This document shows positions 47,953 to 58,934 of a stretch of DNA of 64,000 bases, in pieces. This DNA is from Rosa chinensis (Eukaryota; Streptophyta; Magnoliopsida; Rosales; Rosaceae), in the NCBI RefSeq assembly GCF_002994745.2, contig NW_020126834.1, positions 1 through 64,000 of the forward strand. Direction: 5' to 3'. A program made the translations under genes and the position numbers. The notes beneath the pieces are model-generated. The model saw nothing but the letters and a program-made list of their open reading frames with translations. It did no database searches and was not told the origin of the DNA. Position 1 is the first letter of the stretch. Every line of letters begins with the position of its first letter.

Positions 47953-50278
47953 TGTCAGGTCCATTAATTATTCCCTAATCTTTCACTTTTGCTTAATCTT
48001 TGTGTTTATTTATATATATTTATTTTGTTTTCCTTATCAAGCTAGGAAATGATGGAGAAGCTTGGAAATGCACTAAAAGTCAACTTTAGCACATTTTCCT
48101 ACTCCAGCTAGGACAACCGAGCTAGGCAAGGAAGGAGCAGCAGTAGGCCGACTAAATGAACATCAAATGAGTTTAAACTTTCCAGATACATTCTATACAT
48201 CTAATGATCATTTATTATGAAGATTTCAGGAGCTAGTTCGGAGTGGAAGGGCTTCAAAGATAGGCACAAATTTCTTACTAAAGACAAAAAACTACAAACC
48301 AGACCTGTACGTATTTCCGACCAACCACGGTGAACTAAGCTCTGAAATTTTACCTAGATGATCTAAACTCATGGAGGAACATTTGGAATGAAGAAGTCAA
48401 GGCCAATTCGGAACCTTCGGTGGACATTTATTGAAGGAAGAAAGGAGAAGAAATGCACAAACGGACAAAGAAATAGGTCAACGGTGGTCAACGCCGGATT
48501 CCGGACTTTCCAGTCAAGTTGGCCGGCCAAGAACATGGGTGGAGGATAGGAAAGAGCTGATTAGGGTTAGAGACTTTAGGTGGAAACACTTTAGGTTTAG
48601 GTTATTTTGAAATTCAAAAGTTGAAAGATGACAAGTGATCCAATTCTTACACCTTACACCTTTGTCTCATATTTATTACCTTGTTCCCCTACACTATGAC
48701 CCTTCTACCATTACTTTTTCTCCTCCACCAAATATCTATGGGATTTCTAGGTCATTCTATGTAGAGTTAAAAAATTGATCCACATTTTGTGCTTACACAT
48801 TTGTCAATCACATCTAGCCCTTCATTCCTTTTGATCTCCACCCTTGATTTGAATTGCCTTGGCCTTTAAATAGTCCATTCTCTCTCCCCAAACTGTTCAC
48901 CCTTCTAGTCTCTCATTTTGCAACCCAAAATCTCTCTTTTCTCTAGTTCTTAGCATAGTTTCTCTCTAGTTTTGAGTTTTAGTTCATAGTTTCCTAGCTC
49001 TGTGTAGAGATAGGTGTATAGCTTCTTGGGTTCTTGGTTTTTCCTTACCAAAACCGAAGTATCTATACACTTTTGATCAATCACAATTCTAGTTTCATAT
49101 ATTCAAGTCTTGTTCATCCTAGTTTTAAGAGATTTTATGGAATTGTATGGTGTTTTTGGTTCCTTTCTCTTATTAGAAACCAAGATACCATACTAGGAAG
49201 CATTTCTCACTTTGTTTTGCATCTTGGAGAATAGAAAGTGTTCTTAGAGGTGTGGTTTGGTTCTTTTTTGGAATCAAACCCGTGGGTATTCCTTCCTTTC
49301 TCTACTCTTCTGTCTCTTTACTTGATGTTTACAAGTTTATGGCTTTAGTTTATGTAGTTATTGGTTGTGAGTAGAATAAATTTGGGGCTAGGATTAGCCC
49401 TAGCCAAACTCATGTATAAAACAATGTGATGCCATGTTTTTGATGAATATACATGTTTTGAACCCTTTAGCTACTTTACTTTAATGCTTTCTTATATATG
49501 TTTTTGGATTGTCACCTAGAAGCATATGTAGGAATTAATGACTTCGGAAACTTAAGCTTGATAATCTTTTGTAACTAAGAAGCATGTGTAGCTAATAGGG
49601 TGGTGGTCTAGCTTATTCTTAAGGGAAGAACTAGATTGCTTGGGTTTCTTACCTTAAAATTAAGGCTTGGTGCCGTGAGTTTAAGAGTCAAGAGGCCTTA
49701 GGCTTTACGACATCAAAGCCTTTTATGTTTTAGCGAATGTAAATGAGACTAAGGTTGTGTGATCTAGCTTTGCTCTAGCGACATGGTTAGGTTGCATGAT
49801 TAGTTGGTATCTCGGTTTCTCTAGCGAAAACCGAGGGAGAATTTATCAAGCATGTTGTTATTAGAAATGGATTTTACATTATATGCATGAGGGGGCTAGG
49901 TGCAAAAACCTATGCTCCTATTTATATCATTGGTCAAAGTCTCTATTTTATTTTGTTTTTATTAGCTAGTTTATTTTGTTCAACTTATTTTACTTTATAG
50001 AAATTAAAATCAACAAAGCGATACACCACTTTACCATTGTAAATATCATTATTGATAGTTTTGGCTTCCAAAGGGCCAAGACTATTAATTTGTAAAAAGA
50101 TAGACTCACATGTGTTTTCTAGGTTTTATTTTCGCGGTAATCTAGTTAGGATAGAGTTACTCAATCCCTTGGGTACGATACTCTTACTTTTCCCATTTAC
50201 TAAAACTTGACCTTCTATACTTGGGAGTAGGAAATATCATTTCTGCACATATTTTTCTACTCAATGATGTCCCTAACA
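47953..50278 (+). mobile_element. Family B solo LTR, TSD about CTAA
   Basis: 2326 bp from TGTCAGGTCCATTAATT to CCCTAACA. CCTAA precedes and CTAAG follows, so the 5-bp duplication is CCTAA with one C apparently lost. No PBS, pol or second same-strand LTR nearby, hence a solo LTR. Internal small frames are ignored. Confidence 0.83.
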
Positions 50279-51102
50279 CTAAGTAGCAGCAACCTGATGA
50301 GAAATTAAGAACTAGAGTGTGAGGCCAAAGGATTTCAAGATTAAATACAAGTCTGAAGCCGTGTGAGACTTACCTGTGCAGGATCTCGTCGTCGGAAGAA
50401 TCCACGACTTCAGGTTCCTCCGCCACAGCTTTTTGTTTCTAGGCCTGACCAGTATCGTAGTGGAAGGACCAGCTTGTTGACCACCAGTGGTTGGCGGCAC
50501 CCCTCTACTCCTGGTATTGACCCACTGAAAAGAAAAGTTGATCAGAATCAAGAAGTCAAGATATTATGAGACTGAGTATAATGGAACTTACCTCCGGCCT
50601 TGGTTCCACTCCAATCTACACACGTCGAGGGGGCTGTGCCTCGTGAATGAGGAAGCGGGCAAGCGCTTAAGAGCCGTTTGGCAAAGATAGCCCAGGCGGC
50701 GGAAGATTAGGGCAAAAAGTTTGTCATCTGGCAGGTCCCAATAATTGACAGAGACTTTGGTCTACCATTCATCATAGTCCTCGTACGGGATAAAGGACAG
50801 TAGGCCAAGGAGGAAGGTCTATCAATGTGAGCGTGCTTTGCACTGGAGCAGGCCCGGTTGGGGGACCTATTCTTCTCCAGGATGTGTAGTAATTCATGGA
50901 ATCGAAAAGGGGGAAGGATATCAATTGGCCTAACCTGAGTTGGCGAGCGAAATGGTTGGGTGCATAAGCTCATGGGTCAAATCATCAGCCGCGAGCCTAA
51001 TGTTTGAACAAGAGATGGTGTGGCGGAAGGCCAAGCGGGCTCGCTCTCTATGGTTCGGACCACTGGGCATGAAACCCCTGTTGAAGAGGAGGTGGGAATC
51101 TC

Positions 51103-53277
51103 TGACGCGCTCAAAAGCAAGCGCGCAATGTAACCCTGAATATCGTTAGTAGTATAAGCAATAGGGATCGTTCTATTCCGGGGATTGAGGGTACACCTGT
51201 CATTGTCAAACAAATAAACAATTAAAATTAAAACAAAGTATATTATTTACAAAGATATTCACAAGTATAAACATTATTTACGAAAAAGGGGGGATTTTGT
51301 TTTTGGTTTTTTTTTCGAAAATAAAACTAAGTTACAAAATAAAAAATGCAAAAACATAAAAATACAAATGGAGTGAGAGAACAAAGATCAAACCACATCC
51401 ATATGCAAGAAATCCAATTACAATTCCTATAGTTGATTTTAAATGTCATGAGAGAGGAGTTGATCATGTGAAACGTTAAAAGCAAACAATTTCCCATATT
51501 TTTACTTTTCAATGCTAATTAACCTAAGCGAAAGCACCTAGATTAATCCTATTAAACATGCAATCAAACCCTAGAAGCTAGTCAATCATGTCATGTTTAA
51601 CGCATTACACATAGAGAAAGGCTATCAACTCAAGTGTACAACCTTAGTATGGAAAAGTCCACCTAATTGCAATCCTCTTTAATTAAATTCGGTCTTTGCA
51701 CAAACCTTTACTACTTTGATTCAAGTTTACACAAAACGAAAAGTCGATTTCATGTTCTTAAACCTAGCACCATTCATATCAAAACCCTACGTGTTTGCAA
51801 CCACATAAGATTAAAATACAAAAGTTATCTATAACGCAAATTTAATTAAACAAACTCACATAAGCAACATAAAATCAACATATAGAAATCACAACTTTAT
51901 CTCAAAACATATAAACGGGCTTTAAACTTTGCCCTTAACATTATTTGTTAACTAGAATTCATAGTTCTACAAATCTAAACAAAGAAAACCAAAAGAAATT
52001 ACAAGGAAAAAGATAGAATTACACCATGAAGGGAGTGGATGATGAAGAGCTTGAGACATTGATCTTCAATCTTTAAAGCAAGACTTCACTATCACGGCAC
52101 AAGGTGGATGATGACGGCTAGGAGGCTTCATGGCTTCTTTTCTCTTCTTCTCTTTGCTTAAAAATGCAGAAACTTAAAACTAGAGAATGGAGAGAAAAAT
52201 GGAAAGGAAATGGAGAGACAAAGAAGATGAGATGGATGAAGGAAGATGTCTAGGAAAATGGAAAGGAAATGGTGAGACAAAGAAGATGGAATGGATGAAG
52301 GAATGTGTGGGAAATGGAAAGAAAATGGAGAGATAAAGAAGATGGAATGGATGAAGGAATATGTGACTAAGGAAAATGGAGAGGAAATGGTGAGACAAGG
52401 AGATGAAATGGATGAAGGAATATGTTTTAGAGTGAGAGGAGAAAGTGTTTATATAGGGAAGAGAAAGAAGAGTGAAATTGAAAAAGATGGAGTAAATTAG
52501 TGTGAGTAATGATGGAGAAAACATGATGATTACACCTAAAACATGGAATGTTTTGGGTGATGATGGTGGTGGATTAGTGTGAGAAATGATGGAGAAACAT
52601 GATGATTACACCATAAAACATGGAATGTTTTTTGGGTGATGATGGTGGTGGATTAGTGTGAGAAATGATGGAGAAAACATGATGATTTACACCTAAAACA
52701 TGGAATGTTTTTGGGTGATGATGATGATGGATTTCCTACTCATTTACTTCAATTTTATCTCCACCGAAAGTTTAGATTCTGCCCAAGACTTCTTCATAAC
52801 AAATATTCCCCCATGAATGTAGATTACTGTGGTAAATTTCAGAATGTATTGCATGTGGTTGGGCCGGAAATGCTGCTGGACCTCTTACAGGTCCAGTTTT
52901 CCAGTTTTGCTTATGTAGAAATTGGGCTGATTGTTTGAAGGCCTTCCACTCATAGTTTGCTCTGGCACTCTTCATAAGAAATGATCCTTGGGGCTTTCTA
53001 GAATGAATCTGGAAAGTTTCAACTCATTTGAAGTTCAGATGGTTAGTCTGCCACCTTCATTTCTTGTCTAGCTCGCTTTCTCATTGGCTCAATTTCTCCA
53101 AGACACGCTTTCTCAGGCCAAAATGCTCATTTTAGGGCCAAACAGCTCATTTCATCATCATCTACTCCAGATGTACCTAAAAATAGAAATTGAGTTAAAA
53201 ATCGATTCGTTAAGGAATTAACTAAGCAAAATGTGAGGAATTACTATTAAAATACCGCATTAAAATGCCTCCTATCA
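51103..53277 (-). mobile_element. Family A solo LTR, TSD ATCTC
   Basis: 2175 bp, TG at 51103 and TCA at 53277, with perfect ATCTC at 51098-51102 and 53278-53282. It belongs to the E2 subfamily, having the same 80-bp U3 repeats, and is longer because of extra repeats. It interrupts the PMD pseudogene. Confidence 0.9.
52190..52735 (-). repeat. U3 minisatellites in the family A solo LTR
   Basis: 52190-52430 holds about four units of roughly 60 bp containing GGAAATGG(A/T)GAGA and GATGGATGAAGGAA. 52500-52735 holds three units of about 80 bp containing AACATGATGATTACACC and GGTGATGATGGTGGTGGATT. The second array also occurs in both LTRs of E2. Confidence 0.85.
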
Positions 53278-54270
53278 ATCTCCTATTAAGAACCAGGTCC
53301 GAGTCTGGTATCTCGTCCAAAAGATAAAGGTAAGAGAAGCACTCAGAATATGGTGGGAAGGTGTACCTTGCGTCCTCGCATAGCATCACCCCAAAGCGAG
53401 TTGACTGGGGGCTTTTCTAGGATGTTTGGCTAGCAGAGTTGTGGGAAATAGATTTGTAGCCAGAAGTCTAGGATCTAAAGAGGGCCAGAGATGCTAGACT
53501 TGAAGGGATGCATGGTGGCCTGATAAAGGGCTCGATATAGTGAACCCAACAAGTTGCCCAAGGCGGACACGAGCAGTGGCCAAAGAAGTCCAGGTTCCAG
53601 TGGGCTTGTTGGTAGAAGCACAAAGATATACTTACAAAGCCAATACTCCAGAAAGGCAATGCCGTCAGTCGCATCGTGTTGTCCGCGATAATTGCCTCGC
53701 CAATTTGGGTAGGATCTGATGAAGGTAGCACAACCAGTCTGATCCATTCGCGAAGGGAACTCAACAGCCTCAAATTGGCCATGCACATAGGGCTCGTAGT
53801 CGATGGGTAGCCCTGTGATGGTGAGTATGTCCAGCAACGTGATCCCATCTGCCCGAACCTGAAATCAAAGGTATTGCTGGAAGTATTCCAGAAACAGAGG
53901 GCGGCGGCTAGAAGTGATCAATTGGTGCCACCGATGAGTAGACGAAAGATAGATCGATGGGTCTCGGTAGTGCCACTGCATTCCAGTGAACCAGATCCCT
54001 TCCTCTGACTCATGATACTAGGAGAGTTTGTCGTCACTCAGCCGATGGCTATAATCCTATCTTAGATTTTTGCTATCTCAGGCCCTAATGCTGAATCGTT
54101 GGGAGTCCTTCTGAGGACCTGAATGGGGTAGCGAATAGGAAGGCTGTATAGGGCCATGACATCTTTGGAAGGATATCTCGGGGGGTAAGACCAGTCTAGC
54201 CTAGTTATTAGGCAAACAGTTAGAAGAGGCCTCTGGATTGAGGTTTCGAGAAAAAACATCGGGCACCCAT

Positions 54271-55948
54271 TGATAGGAGCATTTTAATGTAATATTTTAA
54301 TAGTTAATTCCTCACATTTTGCTTAGTTAATTCCTTAACGAATCGATTTTTAACTCAATTTCTATTTTCTTAGGTACATTGGAGTAATGATGGTGAATGA
54401 GCATTATGTCCACTTACCTACAAATGGTGGAGATTAAAATTGAAGTAATGAGTAGGAGAATCCATCATCATCATCACCCAAAAATATTCCATGTTTTAGG
54501 GTGTAATCATCATGTTTTTCTCCATCATTTCTCACACTAATCCACCATCATCATCACCAAAAACATTCCATGTTTTAGGGTTGTAATCATCATGTTTTCT
54601 CCATCATTTCTCACACTAATCCACCATCATTCATCACCCAAAAATATTCCATGTTTTAGGTGTAATCATCATGTTTTCTCCATCATTACTCACACTAATT
54701 TACTCCATCTTTTCCATTTCACTCTTCTTTCTCTTCCCTATATAAACACTTCTCCTCTCACTCTAAAAAAATTCCTTCATCCATCTCATCTTCTTTGTCT
54801 CTCCATTTACTTTCCATTTTTCTCTTCATTCTCTAGTTCTTAGTTTTGCATTTTCAAGTAAAGAGAAGAAGAACAGCCGTGAGGACATAGCCTCCATATC
54901 CACCTTGAAGACTTGCTTCCAAGATTCAAGATTCCAACGTTCAAGCTCTCCATCTCCATCTCCCCTCACGGTGTAATTCTATCTTTTTCCTTGTAATTTC
55001 TTTTGGTTTTCTTTGTTTAGATTTGTAGAATTATGAATTCTAGTTAACAAATAATGTTAAGGGCAAGTTTAAAGCCCGTTTATATGTTTTGAGATAAAGT
55101 TGTGATTTCTATATGTTGATTTTTATGTTGCTTATGTGGGTTTGTTTAATTAAATTTGCATGATAGAAACTTTTGTATTTTTATCTTATGTGGTTGCAAA
55201 CACTTAGGGTTTGATATAATGGTGCTAGGTTTAAGACATGAAATCGACTTTTCGTTTTGTGTAAACTTGAATCAAAGTAGTAAAGGTTTTGTGCAAAGAC
55301 CGAATTTAATTAAAGAGGATTGCAATTAGGTGGACTTTTCCATACTAAGTTGTACACTTGAGTTGATAGCCTTTCTCTATGTCTAATGCGTTGAACATGT
55401 CATGATTGACTAGCTTTTCTAGGGCTTGATTGCATGTTTGATAGGATTAATCTAGGTTGCTTTCGCTAGGTTAATTAGCATTGAAAAGTAATATGGGAAA
55501 TCATTTGCTTTCGAATGTTTCACATGATAACCTCCTCTCTGACATTTAAAATCAACTATAGAATTGTAATTGGATTTCTTGCATATGGATGTGGTTTTGA
55601 TCTTTGTTCCTTGCGATCCACCTTGTATATATGTTTTTACATTTTCTTTATTTTATTTATCTTAATTTCAATTCTATAATTCTTAAACCCCCTCCCTTTT
55701 TATTTTGTTATTTGTATATATTTCTATTCTTTATTTTATTTTTGTAAATAATACTTTATTATTTTAATTCTTTATTTGTTTATACATTGTATATATTTAT
55801 ATCTTTATTTTATTTTGTAAATAATACTTTTCTTATTTGTTTCACAATTACAGGTGTACCCCAATCCCCGGAATAGAACGATCCCTACTTACTTATACTA
55901 CTAACGACATTTCAGGGTTAAATTATGCGCTTCCCAAAAGCGACATCA
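54271..55948 (+). repeat. 5' LTR of E2
   Basis: 1678 bp, TGATAGGAGC to GCGACATCA. Three roughly 80-bp U3 units (54462, 54542, 54621), each with CCATGTTTTAGG and ATCATCATGTTTT. It has 15 fewer bases than the 3' LTR, mostly as isolated missing bases. Confidence 0.94.
54739..54746 (+). promoter_or_regulatory. TATA box of the E2 5' LTR
   Basis: TATATAAA directly after the U3 minisatellite and followed by a CT-rich start region, the expected LTR promoter. The 3' LTR has the same box near 61400. Confidence 0.6.
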
Positions 55949-55953
55949 ATTTT

Positions 55954-55971
55954 TGGCGCCGTTGCCGGGGA
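55954..55971 (+). other. Primer-binding site of E2, tRNA-Asp type
   Basis: TGGCGCCGTTGCCGGGGA, complementary to the tRNA-Asp 3' end, five bases after the 5' LTR. Identical to the site in E1. Confidence 0.88.
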
Positions 55972-57140
55972 TTGAAAAATCACTTGCTAAATTGTATCTT
56001 TATTGTATATATTTGCTGTATATAAATTGTTTGAAACTTAGTTTAAATTAACTAGGATGTTATTTATATTATTGAACACGAATTTTAATTGTAGGTTGTA
56101 AATTGAGAGGAATAGGTGAAGTTCTTTTGTTAATATTGGCCTAAACCCCTTATTGGTACCTAGCTCAGGTCCTTAAGGTTGAGGGCGGCTTTATTAACAC
56201 TTGTTGAACTGTCTTCACACTTATGAACTTTTCATCTTAGTAAGTATAGCCTATGTGGATGGTGTCTAGGAAGGGGACAACGTTCATAGACGGGTTTTTG
56301 AATCCAGAGTGCTTGCAAATGGGCCTAAACCACTATGTGGGAGTAGCTCATGCCAAAATGGATTTTTTCCTCTCGTGTTCGCCCTCCCCACCTGGCCATT
56401 TCAGTAAGGTTGCCCAAACGATTTGAAGGGAGTTTGTGTCTAGGCGACTATACTTGGGCCGCACGTCCACTTGATTTACCGCTTGGAATTTGATTCGATA
56501 TCAATAATGTTTATAATAAAAGAAATACTTGTGAATACTCTATACGTGTAAATTATTTTGTTGTTTCACACTTTAAACTTGTAAAATACTTTCACGTTTT
56601 ATACTCACTTGTATACTTAACTTGTGTCTTATGTACAATACTTGTTAATTATACTTGTAGTTTGTAATTAATAGTTTACTTGTTTTTATTTTGTATTTCT
56701 TTGTTAATTATAGTTACTAACTTTATTTAATGTAGGTACGTCTGGCTGCAAGACGTAAAATACAAGCGCTACTTGGGAGGAACCCATGCAAATCAGATTT
56801 GCTTTCTCTTTCCCTATTTCTTTTTATTTTTCAATTTTCTCTTTAGTTTTTATTTTAGGATTTGTTTTCGTAAATGTCTCTATCTATGCTTACTTATTAC
56901 ATTGCATGCTTTTAATTGATTACATTGAGGATAATGCAATATTTAAGTGTGGGGGAAGAGATTTATATTTTTGTCTTTCATTTTGAGTCCTATATATATA
57001 TTTGTCTTTTATTTTTGAGTCCTTTATATAAAAAATAAAAAAATAAAAAAATAATAAAAAAACTGCATTCATTCAGTCTTATTAATTCAGCTATTTACAA
57101 AAAAAAAAAAAAAATTTTAAAAAAAAATAATAATAAAATA
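55972..57140 (+). other. First internal module of E2
   Basis: Noncoding. 56745-56970 contains GCAAGACGTAAAATACAAGCGC, TTGGGAGGAACCC, GCAGATTTGCTTTCT-like text, then ACATTGAGGATAATGC and TTTAAGTGTGGGGGAAG, a polypurine-like tract far from the LTR. A/T-rich runs follow (57024-57140). Confidence 0.6.
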
Positions 57141-57144
57141 CTCT

Positions 57145-57791
57145 ATACTAACCATGTCTGCATCTCCGTAGGAGTTGAGGCTGAGCTCAAGAGAAATGCG
57201 AGAGTCACCGCCATAGCCGCTACCTCCCTCGGAAGTAGTCTTCATGTTGCCAAAGATGTCCTCACCATGCATGGGGAATAGTGGAAGGGTTTCAATCTCC
57301 TGGTGATCTCCTCCTCGTTGTTCCATGAAAGATTGTCCTCCTGTTGTGCAAAGGAGGTAGTACTGGTATTAGTGTTGAAGGGTGAGGAGGAATATGGGTC
57401 ACACCATAGCCGACACGTGACCCAAAGTTTAGATCAATGGATCTACCATCATCAGTAGAACTAGTGGATCCAAAATTGAGATCGAGAGATCCACCAACCG
57501 GAACATTCCGAAATTCCTTCAACTTCTGCCTCTCACGAGCCTTGAGGTTCTGGAACCAAAAGAAGACGTTTTTGTCCTCGATCTGCCATACTGTTTCAGA
57601 TGGAGGCAGATCTCTTGAATCTGCTCTGGAGTTGGGTACTTAAAACCCTTATCATAGTAAAGGCCTTGAGGATTCTTAGTTGAGGCGGTGTGGGAGCCCA
57701 CCGGTTATTAGTCCCGGCTGCTTGTTGTTTCTCCATCCTCGATTTGTTGCTGGGTCTGTTGCTCCATTAGTTGCAGAGTTTGTGGTTCCAT
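57145..57791 (-). pseudogene. WUSCHEL-type homeobox copy in E2, frameshifted
   Basis: The same captured gene as in E1. The homeodomain (about 57500-57690) is recognisable as [20 protein letters not shown] but changes frame before (one G short after ILK) and after LKQYG. The segment with LDLNFGS repeats, the WUS box TLPLFPMH and the EAR-like [11 protein letters not shown] (57117-57326) is in other frames. It retains about 75 bp before the WUS box that E1 lacks. Two candidate starts exist: ATG at 57791 (MEPQTLQ, offset from the homeodomain) and ATG at 57736 (MEKQQAAGTNNRW), which is in the homeodomain frame. Most breaks are single-base, so assembly error cannot be excluded. Confidence 0.8.
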
Positions 57792-57901
57792 GTTGATGAA
57801 GAAAGGATTTGAGTTTCGAAAGAAAGGCTGAAGGGTTGAGAGAGAAAGGCTGGAACTCGGAAGAATTTTCTTTTGAAGTGAACAGTCGCTCAGAATGCAC
57901 C

Positions 57902-58206
57902 TATTTATAGAACGAGTGAGCAGATCTCCACCGTTGGATCGACGATCTCTGAGATTAAATCTACGCGTTGGATTAAAGTCACCCGAAAACACGGAAAAGC
58001 TGTTGGCGCGTGGAGGACACGTGGGGGAACCAAACGAATCTCGAGGAGCTGTGACAGACAAGCTACAGCCGAAAGCAGGTTTAATTGCCGTGAATCAAGG
58101 AAAGAAAGACGCGTGGGGAATCAACGAATCTCGAGGATCCGTGACAGACAAGCTATAGCCGAAAGCATGCCATAAATCCAGGAAAAGAAAGGAATATTTA
58201 CACGTG
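57902..58206 (-). promoter_or_regulatory. Promoter of the homeobox copy in E2
   Basis: TATAAATA on the minus strand (57909-57902). CACGTG at 58018-58023 and 58201-58206, with an intervening GACGCGTGG (about 58108), lies in two tandem units sharing CTCGAG and GTGACAGACAAGCTA. Same arrangement as E1. Confidence 0.55.
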
Positions 58207-58387
58207 GGGGAGTTTCTTGGGCCGTGAACTATCATAACTCTTCTCCTCCGGAGAAGCTTTGTTAAAACGTGTGCCTGTTGAGATTTCTACCCTATTTTGT
58301 GCTTTACATATACATCCTTTTTTTGTCTCCTCCAGATTTTACTAAGGTTTGTCTAAGCGTGCAGTTTCAAATTCCTTCTACTTCCTC

Positions 58388-58934
58388 ATGGCTCGAACAA
58401 GGTTACCCCTCGCAGGGGCGTCAATCAACGCCGTGTTCTCTCTTTGGAAGAGAAGGTCGTCAAGCGGCCACTAGAGCTGGGCTTACTCGTCCATGGGACC
58501 ATCGTCCTATCCGTGAGCGTACCCGCAGTCCCCCTCCTCTGCCTCGTCGCTCTCCCAGACTGCATCCCGGAGAGTCTCTTCCTCACCAGCTGCTCGTGCT
58601 CCTCGGCTATGCCACCCTGGAAAGCTTGTCAGATTCGATTGATGATTTGCGTTCCTCTCTCCGCGATGGTATTATGGTGACAGATTGGAGAGTCAATTGC
58701 ATGATCGATTACATCTCTGAGATGAACTGCTCTTTGATCCGCTGTCACACTGAAATAACAAGCTTGCTCAGGAAGTCAATAACTTGCAGAGTTATCCTCC
58801 TGGGTTTCCTCGCAAGGACACTTCTGCATCACACCATGAGAACCCTCCTCAGGAGGCTGAAACCAGCAAGAGGGCTGCCACTCGCCAGCATACCGCTCCT
58901 CCAAAGGAGTAAATGGAGGTACAAGTCTAGCTGA
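58388..58934 (+). pseudogene. Small gag-like ORF of E2, frameshifted
   Basis: The ATG at 58388 matches the start in E1, but one missing C shifts the frame at once. Downstream text (RPWDHRPIRERTRSPPPLP, LESLSDSIDDLRSSLRDG) is the same protein. The open frame 58269-58934 crosses it in a mixed register. Function as for the E1 copy: probable nucleic-acid-binding, coiled-coil structural protein, not identified. Confidence 0.55.
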
